A DNA stretch of 8,813 bases from an uncultured Lentisphaeria bacterium. Its GTDB lineage: Bacteria > Verrucomicrobiota > Lentisphaeria > JABSQK01 > CAJWLW01. Location of the stretch: positions 1 to 8,813 of the forward strand of contig CAJWLW010000198.1 of NCBI GenBank assembly GCA_913042885.1, read 5' to 3'. Below, piece by piece: positions 1-7,146 of the stretch (positions within the stretch are counted from its first letter, which is position 1; every line of letters starts with the position of its first letter). A model generated the notes under the pieces. That model was not told the DNA's origin. It ran no database searches and saw only the letters and a list, made by a program, of their open reading frames with translations. The position numbers and the translations under genes were made by a program.

Positions 1-492
1 TTTGCGGCTCAACTGGCGCAGGCCTTCGGCATTCACACGATTGTCACGACGGCCAGCCCGGAGAAGGCAGCGATCGTCAAGGAGAACTACGGCGTTGCTC
101 ACACCGTCAATTACCGGGACGACGACTGGCCTGAACAGGTGAAAGCGCTCACTGGCGGCGGCGTCAATGTGGTGCTCGACGTTGCCGGCGGCAAAACCTT
201 CGCCAATTCGCTGCAGGCCTGTGCCTCGAATGCTCGTATTGTTTTGATCGGCGTGCTCGATGGCGTTGAGGCGACGATTGACACCGTTGGTATCATCATG
301 CGGCGTTTGTCGGTGCAAGGTATTATGATGGAGTCGATGCAGGAATTTCGCAACTTCGTTCGCGCCTGCGAAACTCTCGACCTGCGCCCCTGCATCAACC
401 GGACGTTCGGTTTCGACGAATCACCAATGGCCTATCGCTATTTGGAATCTCAGAAACATATTGGTAAAGTCGTGATTGAACTGGACAGATAG
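1..492 (+). CDS. Zinc-type alcohol dehydrogenase / quinone reductase family protein, C-terminal part (5' cut by window)
   Basis: The frame is open from base 1 to a TAG stop, giving 163 residues, so the N-terminal GroES-like domain and the start lie outside the window. What is seen is the NAD(P)-binding half of a medium-chain dehydrogenase/reductase. It starts in the first Rossmann helix (AAQLAQAFG), then strand IVTTAS where the cofactor is discriminated, a VNYRDDDW segment, NVVLDVAGGKTF, and IVLIGVLDG. It closes with the family-typical C-terminus (FGFDESPMAYRYLES, then GKVVIELD). Members oxidise alcohols or reduce quinones or enones with NAD(P)H in the cytoplasm; the substrate cannot be read from this part. 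No T-rich terminator hairpin follows, and tolB begins 79 bases later on the same strand, so read-through is possible. The superfamily is well supported; the specific activity is not. Confidence 0.85.
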   Translation, partial: FAAQLAQAFGIHTIVTTASPEKAAIVKENYGVAHTVNYRDDDWPEQVKALTGGGVNVVLDVAGGKTFANSLQACASNARIVLIGVLDGVEATIDTVGIIMRRLSVQGIMMESMQEFRNFVRACETLDLRPCINRTFGFDESPMAYRYLESQKHIGKVVIELDR

Positions 493-541
493 TTGAAAGA
501 GGCGTTCGTACACTGAAAGACCTTTAGCCACCATCAAAAAT

Positions 542-571
542 CCCACAACATCCCCTCCCCTCCTCCGCCCC
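542..571 (-). other. G-quadruplex-capable tract (C-rich on the coding strand) abutting the tolB start
   Basis: The plus strand reads CCC, 7 nt, CCCC, T, CCCC, 7 nt, CCCC, then directly the ATG of the TolB-like gene. On the minus strand (the tolB template) this is four G-runs of 3-4 with loops of 7, 1 and 7 nt, which fits the usual G3N1-7 folding rule. The same pyrimidine tract occupies the place where a Shine-Dalgarno would be expected, and none is present. Whether it folds or has a role is inference. Confidence 0.4.
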
Positions 572-1780
572 ATGCGACATCTTGCCGTTCTACTGTGCCT
601 GACGATCATCAACGCCAGCCTCGCGGCCGATGCGACCATCTATGTCCAGGGCCAGTCACATATCGGCAACCCGACGGTTTTTGTGACTCCGGTCAGGGGA
701 GATCGAGAACTGACCGACCTGCTGCGATCGACCTTGACATACTCCGACTGGTTTCGTACGCTGCGAAAAAAGGCCGCAGCTGATTACGTGCTGACCTTTT
801 CCGTTTCCGACGATGGCGATTCGCATCACCTGCAGTTGGCCGACAAGTCCGGAACCGAAATTGTCTCTCTGGAGACACCGGTCTCTGTCGGCGGCACCGA
901 TATACAGGCCTACGACGCGATCGATAAGTTGCTCCAGGCCGTGTTTCAGACACCGGGCCTTTGCGAGGCGCGGTTGGCATATGTCAAGGAAATAGACGGC
1001 GTTAAGGAGATTTACACCGCCGACTTCAACGGTGCCAACCCGAAGCCACTTACTGCCAACGGCAGCCTCTCGGTCGAACCGCACTGGGGCGGCGACCGGC
1101 GCTATCTGGCTTACACTCTGTACCGGCGGTTCAATACCGACATTGTCCTCGTCGACCTGGCAATGAACCGGCGGCGCCGATTGACACAGTCGATCGGGCT
1201 GAATTCGGGTGCTGCGCTGTCGAACAGCGGCGATCGTGTCGCCATGACCCTGAGTCGTGGTCGCAACGTCGACCTTTACGTCATGAATCTACCCGAGGAC
1301 GAGCCGCGACAACTGACCACGTCCGACGGACTCGAAGCGTCACCATGCTGGTCTCCGGACGACAGTAAGCTGTGTTTTGTTTCGGACCGCCAGGGCCGGC
1401 CCCGACTGTATCTCATGCCCGCGGCGGGCGGTGCGCCACAACGTCTGCTTGCGGATCCGAGCGAATGTGTATCGCCCAGTTGGTCGGTGGTTTCAAATAA
1501 GATCTGTTTCTCGATGCGTCAGGGGAACCGCTATGTCATTGCCATGGTCGAGATGTCCAACGCCACGTTGCCGAAAGACAACTTCAAGGTGCTCGTTGAC
1601 AAGTCGGGAGACTGGGAATCGCCGTCCTGGGCCCCGGATGGCCGGCACATTGTTTGTTCACGGACCACGAACCGGAGCGGCAAGGCCCTGTACATGGTCG
1701 ATTCGTTGTTCGGGACAGTGTTTCCCCTGCAGAACTTCACCGGTGACGACGCCTCGCCGACATACTCTCCCCTTCCCTGA
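572..1780 (+). CDS. tolB: TolB-like periplasmic beta-propeller protein
   Basis: The 402-residue protein starts with a signal peptide (basic MRH, hydrophobic core LAVLLCLTIINA, likely cleavage after SLA near residue 18), which is the main reason for choosing this ATG. Residues about 20-130 match the layout of the TolB N-terminal domain. From about 133 a propeller of PD40/WD40-like repeats follows, with blade motifs such as EPHW (169-172), ASPCWSPDDSKLCFVSD (256-272), SPSW (301-304) and ESPSWAPDGRHIVCS (349-363), and a last ASPTYSP at the C-terminus. E. coli TolB is about 430 residues and works with Pal, TolA and TolQR in outer-membrane constriction. No pal or tolQRA is seen here, so assignment to that complex is inference. 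There is no visible Shine-Dalgarno: a C-rich tract directly precedes the ATG. The CDS ends 75 bases before the frr start on the same strand. The gene symbol is by family resemblance. Confidence 0.82.
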   Translation: MRHLAVLLCLTIINASLAADATIYVQGQSHIGNPTVFVTPVRGDRELTDLLRSTLTYSDWFRTLRKKAAADYVLTFSVSDDGDSHHLQLADKSGTEIVSLETPVSVGGTDIQAYDAIDKLLQAVFQTPGLCEARLAYVKEIDGVKEIYTADFNGANPKPLTANGSLSVEPHWGGDRRYLAYTLYRRFNTDIVLVDLAMNRRRRLTQSIGLNSGAALSNSGDRVAMTLSRGRNVDLYVMNLPEDEPRQLTTSDGLEASPCWSPDDSKLCFVSDRQGRPRLYLMPAAGGAPQRLLADPSECVSPSWSVVSNKICFSMRQGNRYVIAMVEMSNATLPKDNFKVLVDKSGDWESPSWAPDGRHIVCSRTTNRSGKALYMVDSLFGTVFPLQNFTGDDASPTYSPLP

Positions 1781-1799
1781 TTGCGGCACCGCCGTAATC

Positions 1800-1827
1800 T
1801 TGTAAACGACTGGGGTTTTGTTACATT
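1800..1827 (+). promoter_or_regulatory. Candidate frr promoter
   Basis: TTGTAA (1800-1805) and TACATT (1822-1827) are separated by 16 nt, each matching four of six positions of the sigma-70 -35 and -10 consensus. Transcription would begin near 1834, leaving a leader of about 20 nt that contains the frr Shine-Dalgarno. The match is only moderate and frr may also be read from upstream. Confidence 0.3.
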
Positions 1828-1841
1828 CATTGACTCAGACT

Positions 1842-1847
1842 AGGAGG
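1842..1847 (+). promoter_or_regulatory. Shine-Dalgarno that decides the frr start
   Basis: A perfect AGGAGG lies 8 nt before the ATG at 1856 but only 2 nt before the ATG at 1850. Normal spacing therefore favours 1856, which gives MAASVLL as the N-terminus. Confidence 0.75.
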
Positions 1848-1855
1848 TAATGAGA

Positions 1856-2416
1856 ATGGCTGCAAGTGTGCTTTTGGACGACTGCGAAGAGAAAATGATG
1901 TCGGCGATGGAGGCTCTTGACGAGGCCTTTGATGGATTCCGCACCGGCAAGGCTTCCACTACTCTGGTTGATAATATTTCGGTTGAATGCTACGGCTCGG
2001 TCACTCGCGTCAAGGAGATCGCCGGTGTCACGACACCGGAGCCACGGCTGATCGTCATCCAACCCTGGGACAAGAACGTGATTGGCGAAATCGAGAAGGC
2101 GATCCAATCGTCGAACATCGGGATCACGCCGGTGAACGATGGCCGTGTCATCCGCCTGCCGATTCCTGAGCTCAGCGAAGAGCGGCGTCAGGATTTGGCC
2201 AAGCAGGTGAAAAAACGGGCGGAGGAAACCAAGGTTGAGATGCGCAACCATCGGCGTGAGGCCAACGACGCCACCAAGAATGCCAGGAAGACATCAGAGA
2301 TCAGCGAGGACGGCATGCACGATCTGCTGGAGAATATCCAGAAACTCACGGACGACTACATCAAGCAGATCGACGACCAGACCAAAGCCAAGGAAGTTGA
2401 TATCCTGACGGTGTAA
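1856..2416 (+). CDS. frr: Ribosome recycling factor
   Basis: This cytoplasmic factor splits post-termination ribosomes together with EF-G so that subunits can be reused. The 186-residue product matches the usual length of about 185. Visible family landmarks are the first helix of the three-helix bundle ending in FRTGKAST, then YGSVTRVKEIAGV at the domain II boundary, RLIVIQPWDKNVIGEIEKAI, IRLPIPELSEERRQDL, and the highly conserved MRNHRREAND with its essential arginine (about 129-138). The C-terminal helix carries ISEDGMHDLLENIQKLTD. The ATG at 1850 is also in frame but too close to the AGGAGG, so 1856 is preferred. In many bacteria frr sits next to pyrH and tsf; here its upstream neighbour is the TolB-like gene. 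It converges with ribA across about 100 bases. Identification is secure. Confidence 0.97.
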   Translation: MAASVLLDDCEEKMMSAMEALDEAFDGFRTGKASTTLVDNISVECYGSVTRVKEIAGVTTPEPRLIVIQPWDKNVIGEIEKAIQSSNIGITPVNDGRVIRLPIPELSEERRQDLAKQVKKRAEETKVEMRNHRREANDATKNARKTSEISEDGMHDLLENIQKLTDDYIKQIDDQTKAKEVDILTV

Positions 2417-2519
2417 GCGTCGCGGTTGCGGTGACAGCCTGGCAATTCCGGGGGCTTTGCTGCTTGCGGCCTGCGCTCGGTGAGCAATACGTTGCCGTCA
2501 ATAATACAGACCGGCGTTG
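2417..2519. other. Convergent gap between frr and ribA
   Basis: This 103-base gap separates the two stop codons. A short AGCC/GGCT pairing around 2436-2456 followed by TTGCTG is the only terminator-like element I see, and it is weak on both strands because it lacks a real T-run. I can support no gene here. Confidence 0.4.
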
Positions 2520-3140
2520 CTACAAGAGATGCCCGAGCCGGTCTCGTTTCGTCTGCAGATAGAACTCGTTGTGTGCCTTTGCAGGTATGATCAACGGAAT
2601 GCGCTCGGTTATGTTCACCCCACAGTCGGCCAGGCCAGCCATCTTCTTTGGATTATTCGTCAGCAGACGAATACTGTTCACCTGCAGGGCGGCAACAATT
2701 TCGGCCGCAGCCGTATATACCCGGGAATCCGGTGGAAAACCGAGATGTTCATTGGCTTCGACAGTATCGAAACCCCGATCTTGCAGTCCGTAAGCTCGAA
2801 TCTTGTTGATCAGTCCGATTCCGCGCCCCTCCTGCCGCAGGTAAATCAGTAGGCCGGTGCCCTCCTCCACGATTGCGTGCATTGCCTTGTCCAACTGCTC
2901 GCCGCAGTCGCACCGGGCTGAATGAAAGACATCCCCGGTAAGGCATTCGCTATGGACGCGAGTCAGTACATTTTCGCCACCAGCGACGTTGCCGTGGACC
3001 AGTGCAACGTGTTCGCTCCCGCACGTGTCGACGAAGCAGTGCAAGTCGAAATCCTGATCGGAGTAATGACTTGGCATCTTGACCTGCCCGGCAAATTGCA
3101 GGGGTTCTTTATCGATCAAGTTATCCAACGGTGTTGCCAT
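2520..3140 (-). CDS. ribA: GTP cyclohydrolase II (riboflavin synthesis, first step)
   Basis: The enzyme opens the imidazole ring of GTP, releasing formate and pyrophosphate, to give the diaminopyrimidine precursor of riboflavin, FMN and FAD. The 206-residue protein is close to the E. coli enzyme (196). Zinc ligands are visible as Cys66, Cys77 and Cys79 in [20 protein letters not shown], with the same 11 and 2 residue spacing as in E. coli. The hallmark RQEGRGIGL (102-110), [10 protein letters not shown] (121-130) and LLTNNPKK (159-166) follow. It is a stand-alone RibA with no fused DHBP synthase domain. The frame stays open upstream to a GTG at 3311, but that extension runs through the riboswitch leader and looks non-coding, so the ATG at 3140 ([12 protein letters not shown]) is chosen. 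A GGAG at 3153-3156 lies 12 nt upstream, rather far but plausible. An FMN riboswitch controls the gene. Confidence 0.96.
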   Translation of the reverse strand: MATPLDNLIDKEPLQFAGQVKMPSHYSDQDFDLHCFVDTCGSEHVALVHGNVAGGENVLTRVHSECLTGDVFHSARCDCGEQLDKAMHAIVEEGTGLLIYLRQEGRGIGLINKIRAYGLQDRGFDTVEANEHLGFPPDSRVYTAAAEIVAALQVNSIRLLTNNPKKMAGLADCGVNITERIPLIIPAKAHNEFYLQTKRDRLGHLL

Positions 3141-3147
3141 AAACGCA

Positions 3148-3185
3148 AAACGCTCCAGTAGATTCAGGCATCTTCGGGAGCGTTT
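3148..3185 (-). promoter_or_regulatory. Putative expression-platform hairpin of the ribA riboswitch
   Basis: On the minus strand AAACGCTCC and GGAGCGTTT form a perfect 9-bp stem around a 20-nt loop, with the 3' arm ending 7 nt before the ribA ATG. The only Shine-Dalgarno-like GGAG upstream of ribA lies in this 3' arm, so the closed hairpin would block translation. The arm is followed by TTTGCGTTT, a poor U-tract, so translational control fits better than termination, though a weak terminator is possible. How FMN binding would favour this fold is not visible: I found no obvious competing arm. Confidence 0.55.
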
Positions 3186-3287
3186 AGTCCACCGCAGCAA
3201 CAGCCGGCAGACCGGGATAAAGACCGACAGTATCGGCGACGCATAGAGGAATGCACCAACGACACGACATATTTCAGCCGGTCCAGC

Positions 3288-3403
3288 GTCTTCTCCCATC
3301 CAGACTGTCACTGTCGGTGATGGAATTTCACCATCTCAATCCTGCAACTGCAGGATTCACGGACTTTCACCGTCGGTCGGGAATTTCACCCTGCCCCGAA
3401 GAC
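3288..3403 (-). ncRNA. FMN riboswitch aptamer (RFN element)
   Basis: Read on the minus strand, this element shows the conserved RFN core. GTCTTC at the 5' end pairs with GAAGAC at the 3' end (P1, six perfect pairs). Inside are CGGGGCAGGGTGAAATTCCC near 3379-3398, then CGACCGACGGTGAAAGTCC, and a variable stem formed by the perfect repeat AATCCTGC/GCAGGATT (3338-3357). The second GGTGAAATTCC follows (3322-3332), then ACCGACAGT and GTCTGGATGGGAGAAG at the 3' side. All the usual conserved joining segments are present, so the aptamer looks functional. FMN riboswitches bind FMN and reduce expression of riboflavin synthesis or transport genes. Its position 147 nt upstream of the ribA ATG, on the same strand, fits feedback control. 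Confidence 0.96.
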
Positions 3404-3428
3404 ACCGAGTTTGTATGTCACTTACTGT

Positions 3429-3456
3429 AAGATAAACCGAAAAACCGCTACGTCAA
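3429..3456 (-). promoter_or_regulatory. Candidate promoter of the riboswitch-ribA transcript
   Basis: On the minus strand TTGACG (3451-3456, five of six to TTGACA) and TATCTT (3429-3434, four of six to TATAAT) are 16 nt apart. Transcription would start near 3422, about 20 nt before the aptamer, which is a sensible leader length for an FMN riboswitch. Confidence 0.6.
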
Positions 3457-3489
3457 TCGCTCAGGGTTGTCGAATGGGTCCGATTCGGC

Positions 3490-3512
3490 AGGACGGTCCC
3501 TGCGCCCGTCCT
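3490..3512 (-). terminator. Stem-loop directly after the SDR stop codon, no U-tract
   Basis: AGGACGG and CCGTCCT form a perfect 7-bp GC-rich stem with a 9-nt loop, beginning with the last base of the SDR TGA stop. No T-run follows, so it does not meet the standard for an intrinsic terminator. It could protect the 3' end or cause pausing. It lies just upstream of the ribA promoter. Confidence 0.3.
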
Positions 3513-4315
3513 CACACCTGTGTACTTGGACGCAGGGCGAAGCCGCCGTCGGCGCCAACCAGTGAACCGACAATGTAACTCGACTCGTCACTGCACAGGA
3601 ACTCGATCACCCCAGCGATTTCATCGGCTTCGGCGGAGCGCTTGATCGGAATGATCGTCTGCGAGATTTCGTGTTGCTCAGCTTCGGTCGTGAAGGCCCG
3701 CTCTCCGGGTGTTAGGGTCCAGCCGATATCCACCGCATTGACGCGAATGCCGTCGTCGATCAATGGCAGGGCAACGCCGCGCATAAGATGGTTGAGCGCC
3801 GCTTTCGAAACGTCGTAGGCAAAGGCATCGGGGAAAACAAAGGTGCCGTGCGGCGACGAACAGATAACGATGCGGCCATTGACGCCAGCCTCACTCATGA
3901 CGCGACCGGCTTGCTGGATCAGATTGAAATTGCCCAGAACATTCACTTCCAGACTGCGCTGCAGCAGAGAAAACTCGGTCTCGACGAATGGCACCTTGGT
4001 GCTGTACGCGGCGTTGCAGATGAGCATGTCCAGCGGACCGTCCGCATGAACTTTTTTCAACAACGTCGCCACCTGTTCCGGGTCGCCGATGTCTGCCTTC
4101 AACAGTTCAGCACTGTGCCCGAGCGCTTGCAGTTCGGCCAGTGTTTCCTCCGCATCGGCCTGGCTGGACGCGTAATTGAGGTATACATGCGCACCTCGCC
4201 CTGCCAGTCGCAATGCGGTCGCTTTGCCGATCCCCTTGGTGCCGCCGGTGATCAGTGCTCGTTGGCCGTTGAATTTTTCGGTGTTGGACATCTCAGGGCA
4301 CAATTCGACGTTCAC
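3512..4315 (-). CDS. Short-chain dehydrogenase/reductase (SDR) family oxidoreductase
   Basis: A classical SDR: a Rossmann-fold NAD(P)-dependent oxidoreductase of the cytoplasm. Visible motifs, numbered from the GTG, are the cofactor loop TGGTKGIG (23-30), AD at 74-75, NAA (101-103), Asn125 in EVNVLG, the catalytic serine in ICSSPHG (153/154), and YDVSK with Tyr167 and Lys171. The end carries the usual YIVGSLVGADGG. All four catalytic residues are present, so an active enzyme is expected; the substrate cannot be inferred. After IRVNAV most SDRs have PG or similar, while here the text is DIGWTLTPGE. The start is uncertain: GTG at 4315 overlaps the pepN stop as GTGA, which suggests translational coupling, while ATG at 4291 (MSNTEKFNGQ) gives a more usual N-terminus. 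Neither has a well-placed Shine-Dalgarno. Confidence 0.92.
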   Translation of the reverse strand: MNVELCPEMSNTEKFNGQRALITGGTKGIGKATALRLAGRGAHVYLNYASSQADAEETLAELQALGHSAELLKADIGDPEQVATLLKKVHADGPLDMLICNAAYSTKVPFVETEFSLLQRSLEVNVLGNFNLIQQAGRVMSEAGVNGRIVICSSPHGTFVFPDAFAYDVSKAALNHLMRGVALPLIDDGIRVNAVDIGWTLTPGERAFTTEAEQHEISQTIIPIKRSAEADEIAGVIEFLCSDESSYIVGSLVGADGGFALRPSTQV

Positions 4316-6951
4316 GCTCCGTTTTGCAGCGTTTTGGTGACGATTTCAAAAACATCCTTCGATAACCCCGGTCGCGCCAAGATACGTTCGAGTTCCGGTC
4401 TCATCAAATCTTTGCGGCCCGCATCCAACCTCGCGTACTTACGATAGCATTCCGTCAGCGACGCCGCCATGCTGGGGTTGAAACTGTCGATGTCAATGAT
4501 TTTGTCGGCCAGAAAACGGTAGCCTTCGCCGGTGGCATGATGGAATTGTGTCAGGTTCCGACCGAAGGCGCCGAACAACGCCCGGATCTTGTTCGGGTTG
4601 ATCGGATCGAAGACATTGTCATTCTCGAGGGCCTGCACGACAGTGAGAGTGTCGGGCAATGTTGCAGCGGCCTGGGTTGCCAGCCACTTGTTCATGACCA
4701 ATCCCTCTGCGTGCCAACGTGCACGGAATGCTTTGAGCACCATTGAGCGTTCGGCGCAGGCAACCTGGCTGAGGGCGCGCAGCGCGCCGAGTTCGTCGGT
4801 CATGTTGTCGGCGTGCTCGAACTGCGATGTTGCAGTCTCGAGGTGCGTTGAGGATTCAACACGCGTGAGGTATGCGAGCAGTGTGTTCTTGAGGGCACGC
4901 CGCCCCATTGCCTCCGGATCAAGCGTGTAGGGTCCTTCGACGCCGTGCAGAGATCGGTAAAACGCCGTCATTTTCGATTCGTGTCGTTCGGCGATGGCCA
5001 TGGACAAGGCCTGCCGCGCTGCGTGCGCGCCGTCGAAATCACAGACGACCATACGCTCGACCAGCGTTGTGACGCTCGGCAGCACCAGCGCTTCGGCAAC
5101 AAATGCCGGATCCTGCTTGCCGTAATCGAGCAGACGCCCGAAAGCATCTGTAATGTCTTCCGCTACCGCTGCTGCTTGCAGTACGCCATTGGCGATTAGT
5201 CGCTCCAATTCTACGATGGCCAGGCGCTGGCCGGCCTCGTAGCGATTGAACGGGTCGCTGTCGTGCGCCAGCAGGAATGCGAGGTCATCCCGGCTGTAAT
5301 CGAAGTTCACGTGTACCGGCGCCGAGAATTCCCGGAAGAGTGATGGCACTGGACGCTCCGGGACGTTATCAAAGGTGAATGACTGTTCGGTCCCGGTGAT
5401 CTCGACCATGTCCGACGCCGTGGTTCCACCAACGAGCGTAGCCTTGAGATCACTGCCATCGGCGCCGAGCAGTCCGAAGGCCATTGGCATATGGAACGGT
5501 GCGGCCGGCTTATTGTCGGTGGGTGGGCAGTGTTGCCGCACAGTCAGGCAGCAGTTTTGCGATTCGGCGTTCCAGTCCATGGTGATTTCACAGGTCGGCG
5601 TACCGCCCTGGTGATACCAGCGCTGAAACAGCGACAGGTCGACATCGGACGCATCGGCCATCGCTGCAACGAAATTCTCAGTAGTCACGGCTTGGCCATC
5701 GTGTCTTTCAAAATACAGGTCCATCCCGCGCCGGAAGGCGTCATCGCCGATCAGCGTATGGATCATGCGAATGACTTCCGCGCCTTTGTTGTAAACGGTG
5801 GCGGTATAGAAATTGTTGATCTCGATATAAGACGCCGGCTTGATCGGGTGCGAGGTCGGACCACTGTCCTCCGCAAACTGGGCTTCGCGCAGGATGCGGA
5901 CGTCGCCGATCCGCTTGACGGCGCGTGACGACATGTCCGAGGAGAATTCCTGGTCGCGAAAGACGGTGAGTCCTTCCTTGAGTGTCAGTTGAAACCAGTC
6001 GCGGCAGGTGACGCGGTTGCCCGTCCAGTTGTGGAAGTATTCGTGTGCAATAACCCGTTCGACACCCTGGTAATCGGCATCGGTTGCCGTCTTCGGATCA
6101 GCCAGAACATATTGTGAGTTGAAAATATTGAGACCCTTGTTCTCCATGGCCCCGGCATTGAAAGTGTCGACTGCGACGACCATGTAGATATCCAGATCGT
6201 ATTCCAGGCCAAAACGCTGCTCATCCCAGACCATCGCGCCTTTCAGTGACTCGATCGCATGGCCACAGCGCGGTTCGTTGCCTTTGTCGACAAAAAAACG
6301 AATGGCGATCTCGCGACCGGACCGGGTGGTGAAAGTATCTTCGACTACCCCCAGGTCGCCGGCTACCAGCGCGAAGAGATAACAGGGTTTGGCGAATGGG
6401 TCGTGCCACTTCACCATGTGGCGGCCATTGTCGAGTGTGCGTGTTTCCACTTCGTTGCCGTTCGCCAGCAGGACTGGATATCGCTCGCGGGCTGCTTCGA
6501 TCGACGTGGTATAAACGCTCATCACATCCGAGCGATCAGGAAAATAGGTGATGTGCCGGAAGCCTTCGGGTTCGTTCTGGGTGCAAAGGATGTCGCCGGA
6601 CTGGTACAAGCCTTCGAGTGCGGTGTTTTCGTACGGCTTGATTTCGGTCTCGATCTCGAGCCTGAACTGGCGCGGAACATTGGAGATCACCAGTCTCTCT
6701 CGACTCAGCATGTAGTCACCGGTCATCAGGGCAACGCCATCGAGATACAGCGACACCAGGTGGAGATCTTCGCCGTCGAGCTCGAGCGGACGCGCCGGTT
6801 CGCCCTCCGGGTAGTTGGCGGTTACCGCGAGGACGGAGCGCACACGGGTGACGGCGGGGTGGATAGAAAAATGCAGTTCAACCCGCGGCACCAGATAATC
6901 CGGTGGACGATAATCTTTGAGGCAGATCGATTGCGGCGGGGTTTGCTTCAT
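4312..6951 (-). CDS. pepN: Aminopeptidase N, M1 family zinc metallopeptidase
   Basis: The enzyme removes N-terminal residues from peptides in the cytoplasm, a late step in protein turnover. Numbered from the ATG at 6951, the 879-residue protein shows the E. coli-type PepN layout: an N-terminal beta domain opening with LKDYRPPDYLVPRVEL, the exopeptidase motif GAMEN (267-271), the zinc site HEYFHNW with His303 and His307, and the third ligand Glu326 in LKEGLT. In E. coli the same residues lie six positions earlier (261-265, 297, 301, 320), and total length (870) agrees. A helical C-terminal domain runs to TKTLQNGA. The frame opens at a GTG (6984), but ATG 6951 matches the family N-terminus and has GGGAA just upstream. 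It lies after the lexA terminator and overlaps the SDR gene by 4 nt, forming a probable two-gene operon. No clear promoter is seen in 6952-7028. Confidence 0.97.
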   Translation of the reverse strand: MKQTPPQSICLKDYRPPDYLVPRVELHFSIHPAVTRVRSVLAVTANYPEGEPARPLELDGEDLHLVSLYLDGVALMTGDYMLSRERLVISNVPRQFRLEIETEIKPYENTALEGLYQSGDILCTQNEPEGFRHITYFPDRSDVMSVYTTSIEAARERYPVLLANGNEVETRTLDNGRHMVKWHDPFAKPCYLFALVAGDLGVVEDTFTTRSGREIAIRFFVDKGNEPRCGHAIESLKGAMVWDEQRFGLEYDLDIYMVVAVDTFNAGAMENKGLNIFNSQYVLADPKTATDADYQGVERVIAHEYFHNWTGNRVTCRDWFQLTLKEGLTVFRDQEFSSDMSSRAVKRIGDVRILREAQFAEDSGPTSHPIKPASYIEINNFYTATVYNKGAEVIRMIHTLIGDDAFRRGMDLYFERHDGQAVTTENFVAAMADASDVDLSLFQRWYHQGGTPTCEITMDWNAESQNCCLTVRQHCPPTDNKPAAPFHMPMAFGLLGADGSDLKATLVGGTTASDMVEITGTEQSFTFDNVPERPVPSLFREFSAPVHVNFDYSRDDLAFLLAHDSDPFNRYEAGQRLAIVELERLIANGVLQAAAVAEDITDAFGRLLDYGKQDPAFVAEALVLPSVTTLVERMVVCDFDGAHAARQALSMAIAERHESKMTAFYRSLHGVEGPYTLDPEAMGRRALKNTLLAYLTRVESSTHLETATSQFEHADNMTDELGALRALSQVACAERSMVLKAFRARWHAEGLVMNKWLATQAAATLPDTLTVVQALENDNVFDPINPNKIRALFGAFGRNLTQFHHATGEGYRFLADKIIDIDSFNPSMAASLTECYRKYARLDAGRKDLMRPELERILARPGLSKDVFEIVTKTLQNGA

Positions 6952-7028
6952 CAGTTCCCGGTGGTTTACCTGCGGTGCCCGCACGGAACTCTCGGTGGGC
7001 GGCTTTTACGATACGGCGTCGGTGCGAC

Positions 7029-7088
7029 AAAAAAAGCGCCCACAACCCCGAATCCTGTAGCTGGGAACGGATTCGGAATTGTGAGCAC
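7029..7088 (-). terminator. Strong intrinsic terminator of lexA
   Basis: On the minus strand a 20-bp stem with no mismatch (four G-U wobbles) forms between 7069-7088 and 7036-7055, around a 13-nt loop. Its core is CCGAATCC pairing with GGATTCGG. Seven T residues follow immediately (7029-7035). It sits 58 nt after the lexA stop and before pepN, so it should insulate the two transcripts. No T-run exists on the other side, so it acts in one direction only. Confidence 0.9.
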
Positions 7089-7146
7089 GGGTGCTATTTG
7101 CCTGCCCGTTGAGGGCAAGGAAGCATCACGGCCGGCAGCAACACGA

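Noticed and set aside
421..639. A minus-strand frame starting within tolB, with GGAGG-like bases from the C-rich tract
   Set aside because: The purine-rich run lies inside the frame rather than before its start, and the frame overlaps two plus-strand genes. Its composition is that of a shadow.
656..1084. A 142-codon minus-strand frame inside the TolB-like gene
   Set aside because: It is antisense to a gene with signal peptide and propeller repeats; no independent evidence.
3788..4447. A 219-codon plus-strand frame opposite the SDR gene and the pepN end
   Set aside because: The minus-strand SDR has all catalytic motifs in place. The opposite frame has no known motif and no Shine-Dalgarno support.
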